From contig JANXUF010000138.1 in the NCBI GenBank assembly GCA_025356335.1, forward strand, positions 1-64,000: DNA of 64,000 nucleotides. Direction: 5' to 3'. Below, in pieces: positions 62,454 to 64,000 of this stretch. The notes beneath the pieces are model-generated. The model searched no databases and was not told the origin of the DNA. It was given only the letters and a program-made list of their open reading frames with translations. The position numbers and the translations under genes were made by a program. Numbering within the stretch: the first letter of the stretch is position 1; each line of letters opens with the position of its first letter. This stretch comes from Actinomycetes bacterium. Lineage in GTDB: Bacteria; Actinomycetota; Acidimicrobiia; Acidimicrobiales; Ilumatobacteraceae.

Positions 62454-62966
62454 TCAGGCGACGGTGAGGGTGCCCTTCATCGAAGGGTGAATCGCGCAGT
62501 GGTACGTGTAGGTACCGGCGGCGACGCCCTTGATGGTCGCTGTTGCACCGGCGCTGACGGGAACGTTGAAGGCCTTGCCATCGTCACTGGTGACCGTGTG
62601 GTCTGCGGAATCTTCGTTCTTGACGGCGATGTCCGTGCCGGCCTTGGCCGCCAATTTGGCCGGGTTGAAGGCGAAGCTCTTGATGTCGAGCGATGACGCT
62701 CCGCCGCCCGCTGCCGTTGCCGTCGTTGCTGCCCCGGCGGCTGCAGTTGTCGCTCCGGCCGCCGGCGTCGTCGCCGCAGCTGGTGTCGTCGCCGCAGCCG
62801 CGGGCGTCGTCGCCGCAGCTGGTGTCGTGACTGCGGCAGCCGGCGTTGTGACTCCGGCCGCCTTGGTTGTCGCCGTACTCGTGTAGGTGCTGCTACTGCT
62901 GCAGGCTGCAAACAGCCCGGCACTCAACACCGCAACCGGCACCATGGACCAACGTGAACGATTCAT
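62454..62966 (-). CDS. Cupredoxin (plastocyanin-like) lipoprotein
   Basis: A 170-residue secreted copper protein. Lipobox cysteine 22 (LFAACSSSS), then a run of PAAATT repeats as a flexible stalk, then a cupredoxin fold with copper ligands His in SADHTVTS and the C-terminal YHCAIHPSM (Cys, His, Met), followed by a KGTLTV strand. It probably shuttles electrons outside the cell membrane. A palindrome precedes the gene. Confidence 0.9.
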   Translation of the reverse strand: MNRSRWSMVPVAVLSAGLFAACSSSSTYTSTATTKAAGVTTPAAAVTTPAAATTPAAAATTPAAATTPAAGATTAAAGAATTATAAGGGASSLDIKSFAFNPAKLAAKAGTDIAVKNEDSADHTVTSDDGKAFNVPVSAGATATIKGVAAGTYTYHCAIHPSMKGTLTVA

Positions 62967-62981
62967 CTTTTTCCTCTCAAA

Positions 62982-63001
62982 ACACCAAATGTACTTGGTG
63001 T
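62982..63001. promoter_or_regulatory. Palindrome upstream of the cupredoxin gene
   Basis: ACACCAA-ATGTAC-TTGGTGT, with 7-bp perfect arms, 16-35 nt upstream of the ATG. Located where a repressor or activator of the copper protein might bind; a copper-responsive factor is a guess. Confidence 0.4.
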
Positions 63002-63149
63002 GTACGTTGCTGCTCGGTCAAGAGTTCATTTCCGCAGGCTGCGTACATGAACGCACGTCTTCCGAGGCGTGGACGCGTTCGATACCCCGTCCAGGCTGGC
63101 GCGATACCTTCTGGCAACACGATCATGATTTCACGGTAGCGTTCGCGTC

Positions 63150-63707
63150 ATGCCGCATCCTTTCCCCGCTGCCGACGGATCCTCGCCCAAGACGAAGGCG
63201 TTCAAGGACGTCCCTGAATTCGGTATCGACCCGACGAAGCGTTACACCGCGACGATCAGCACGACGGTCGGCGACCTCGTCATCGCCCTCGATGCCGTCA
63301 AGGCCCCGAACACGGTGAACAACTTCGTCTTTCTCGCTCGCTACGGCTACTACGACGGTGTCATCTTCCACCGCATCATCCGGAACTTCATGGCCCAGGG
63401 TGGCGACCCGACGGGCACCGGTAGCGGTGGCCCCGGCTACAAGTTCAAGGACGAGCTGCCCAAGCCCGGCCAGTACGAGATCGGCTCGGTGGCGATGGCC
63501 AACGCCGGACCGAACACCAACGGCTCGCAGTTCTTCATCATCAGCGGGCCGGACGGCGTTCGGCTGCCGCCCGCCTATTCCTTGTTCGGCAAGGTCATCA
63601 AAGGCCTCGACGTCGTCGAAACGCTGCACTCCGTCGAGACCGCCCGCGGCGATCGCCCGAAAACCGACGTCGTGATCAACAGCGTGACGGTCACCGAAGC
63701 CGACTGA
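63150..63707 (+). CDS. Cyclophilin-type peptidyl-prolyl cis-trans isomerase
   Basis: A 185-residue single-domain cyclophilin that speeds proline isomerisation. Core motifs: APNTVNNFVFLARYGYYDGV, IFHRIIRNFMAQGGDPTGTG (catalytic Arg), MANAGPNTNGSQFFI and LFGKVIKGLDVVE. No signal peptide, so it is cytoplasmic. A 3'-UTR repeat starts directly after its stop. Confidence 0.96.
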   Translation: MPHPFPAADGSSPKTKAFKDVPEFGIDPTKRYTATISTTVGDLVIALDAVKAPNTVNNFVFLARYGYYDGVIFHRIIRNFMAQGGDPTGTGSGGPGYKFKDELPKPGQYEIGSVAMANAGPNTNGSQFFIISGPDGVRLPPAYSLFGKVIKGLDVVETLHSVETARGDRPKTDVVINSVTVTEAD

Positions 63708-63791
63708 CTGATTTCCTCGCACGGGACCTCCGGCGCCAGGGCGCCTTTGATCCCGGCTCGGGAGTGCACTGTTCGGTCGGGCAAGCCCTCC
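63708..63791 (+). repeat. 3'-UTR palindromic repeat, copy D
   Basis: Starts just after the cyclophilin stop. CGGGA (63722-63726) pairs with TCCCG (63751-63755), one mismatch further in, and an inner GGCGCC/GGCGCC stem (63732-63737, 63740-63745) has a 2-nt loop. Tail GTCGGGCAAGCCCTCC at 63776-63791 is shared with copies B and C. Confidence 0.8.
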
Positions 63792-63818
63792 CTCACGACC
63801 TCCGCAGCATCCGAATTC

Positions 63819-63862
63819 CTCGAAGGGACCTCCGGCGCCGTGGCGCCTTTGATCCCGGCTCG
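63819..63862 (+). repeat. 3'-UTR palindromic repeat, copy E
   Basis: A shorter copy 28 nt past copy D, same orientation. GGGACC/GATCCC outer arms (one mismatch) and GGCGCC (63834-63839) / GGCGCC (63842-63847). It ends at the stop of the convergent M20-type gene and lacks the 16-base tail. Confidence 0.72.
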
Positions 63863-63864
63863 AC

Positions 63865-64000
63865 TCAGAGCGAACCGGCGGCGATCAGTCCGATCGTTCT
63901 TCGGCTCGTGCGGTTGAAGGCATCGGCGGCCATTTCGAGGTGTTCGTCCGGCGTGTTCTCCTCCTTCGTGTGGCTGAGTCCGTCGATCGAGGACGAAAAG
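63865..64000 (-). CDS. M20-family amidohydrolase (allantoate/carbamoyl amino acid hydrolase type), C-terminal fragment
   Basis: The last 44 residues of a minus-strand gene cut by the window end. The tail reads SSSIDGLSHTKEENTPDEHL, then EMAADAFNRTSRR to the stop. The S-H-T-x-E-x-T-P-x-x-H/D segment is the C-terminal metal/substrate region of hydantoinase/carbamoylase (M20) enzymes such as allantoate amidohydrolase. The exact substrate cannot be told from this piece. Confidence 0.75.
   Translation of the reverse strand, partial: FSSSIDGLSHTKEENTPDEHLEMAADAFNRTSRRTIGLIAAGSL

Noticed and set aside
62740-62870. Repeated PAAATT-coding DNA as a possible CRISPR-like array
   Set aside because: It is in frame inside the cupredoxin lipoprotein and has no spacers; it codes a flexible stalk.

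Overview
The window is GC-rich, densely coded DNA from an actinobacterium. The likely class is Acidimicrobiia or a close relative (inference). Supporting signs are the actinobacterial phosphomutase/DUF3090/SCO1664 trio, an FrhB-like (coenzyme F420-type) iron-sulfur flavoprotein, a RecQ with a C-terminal phosphoribosyltransferase domain, many GTG/TTG starts, and leaderless-looking promoters with a TAnnnT -10 box close to the start codon. I saw no rRNA, tRNA, CRISPR array, prophage or insertion sequence, so this reads as a chromosomal core region.

Layout. 0-7.5 kb: EF-Tu (cut by the window start) and EF-G on the minus strand, separated by recQ-PRTase, a Uma2-type nuclease and a two-gene drug-type ABC exporter. 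This is a broken-up str operon without rpsL/rpsG. 7.8-14 kb: a coupled alkylation-repair pair (Ogt, Ada-AlkA), a membrane-anchored Hsp70-like ATPase and a LuxR-type regulator with its HTH at the N-terminus. 14.2-20 kb: a four-gene operon of circularly permuted ATP-grasp, alpha-E and transglutaminase proteins. 20-22.3 kb: a sortase-type surface protein with three TIG repeats, apparently frameshifted. 22.6-26.1 kb: acyl-CoA dehydrogenase, then amt-PII. 26.4-35.8 kb: a lone winged-helix protein, the FrhB-like protein, the actinobacterial trio, TauE, type 5 uracil-DNA glycosylase, a TauD-type dioxygenase, an FMN reductase, a GNAT protein and two related lipoproteins. 35.8-47.9 kb: a disulfide-reductase-like flavoprotein, then an N-methyl-amino-acid catabolic cluster (dimethylglycine-dehydrogenase-like, a shortened SoxA, SoxG-like, SoxB, SoxD), an iron alcohol dehydrogenase, an enolase-superfamily enzyme and a TetR regulator. 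47.9-64 kb: a primary-type sigma factor, small membrane proteins, an epoxide hydrolase, a LigD polymerase domain, two ferritin-like proteins, an L,D-transpeptidase, an AarF kinase, a complete sugar ABC importer, a cupredoxin lipoprotein, a cyclophilin and the end of an M20 amidohydrolase.

How the genes work together. The sarcosine/dimethylglycine cluster has two proteins with aminomethyltransferase (GcvT) domains, which fits oxidative N-demethylation with transfer of one-carbon units to tetrahydrofolate. The amt-PII pair is the usual ammonium uptake and sensing module. The sugar importer has all four parts (ATPase, two permeases, binding lipoprotein) in one overlapping operon.

The most novel non-coding signal is a family of palindromic repeats (five copies) that starts right after stop codons, always in the sense direction of the upstream gene. 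Its stems show compensatory changes, and three copies share an identical 16-base tail. Other structures of note are a 10/20/19-bp minisatellite between the alcohol dehydrogenase and the enolase-like gene, tandem long hairpins ahead of the soxA-like gene, and several perfect inverted repeats placed like operators.
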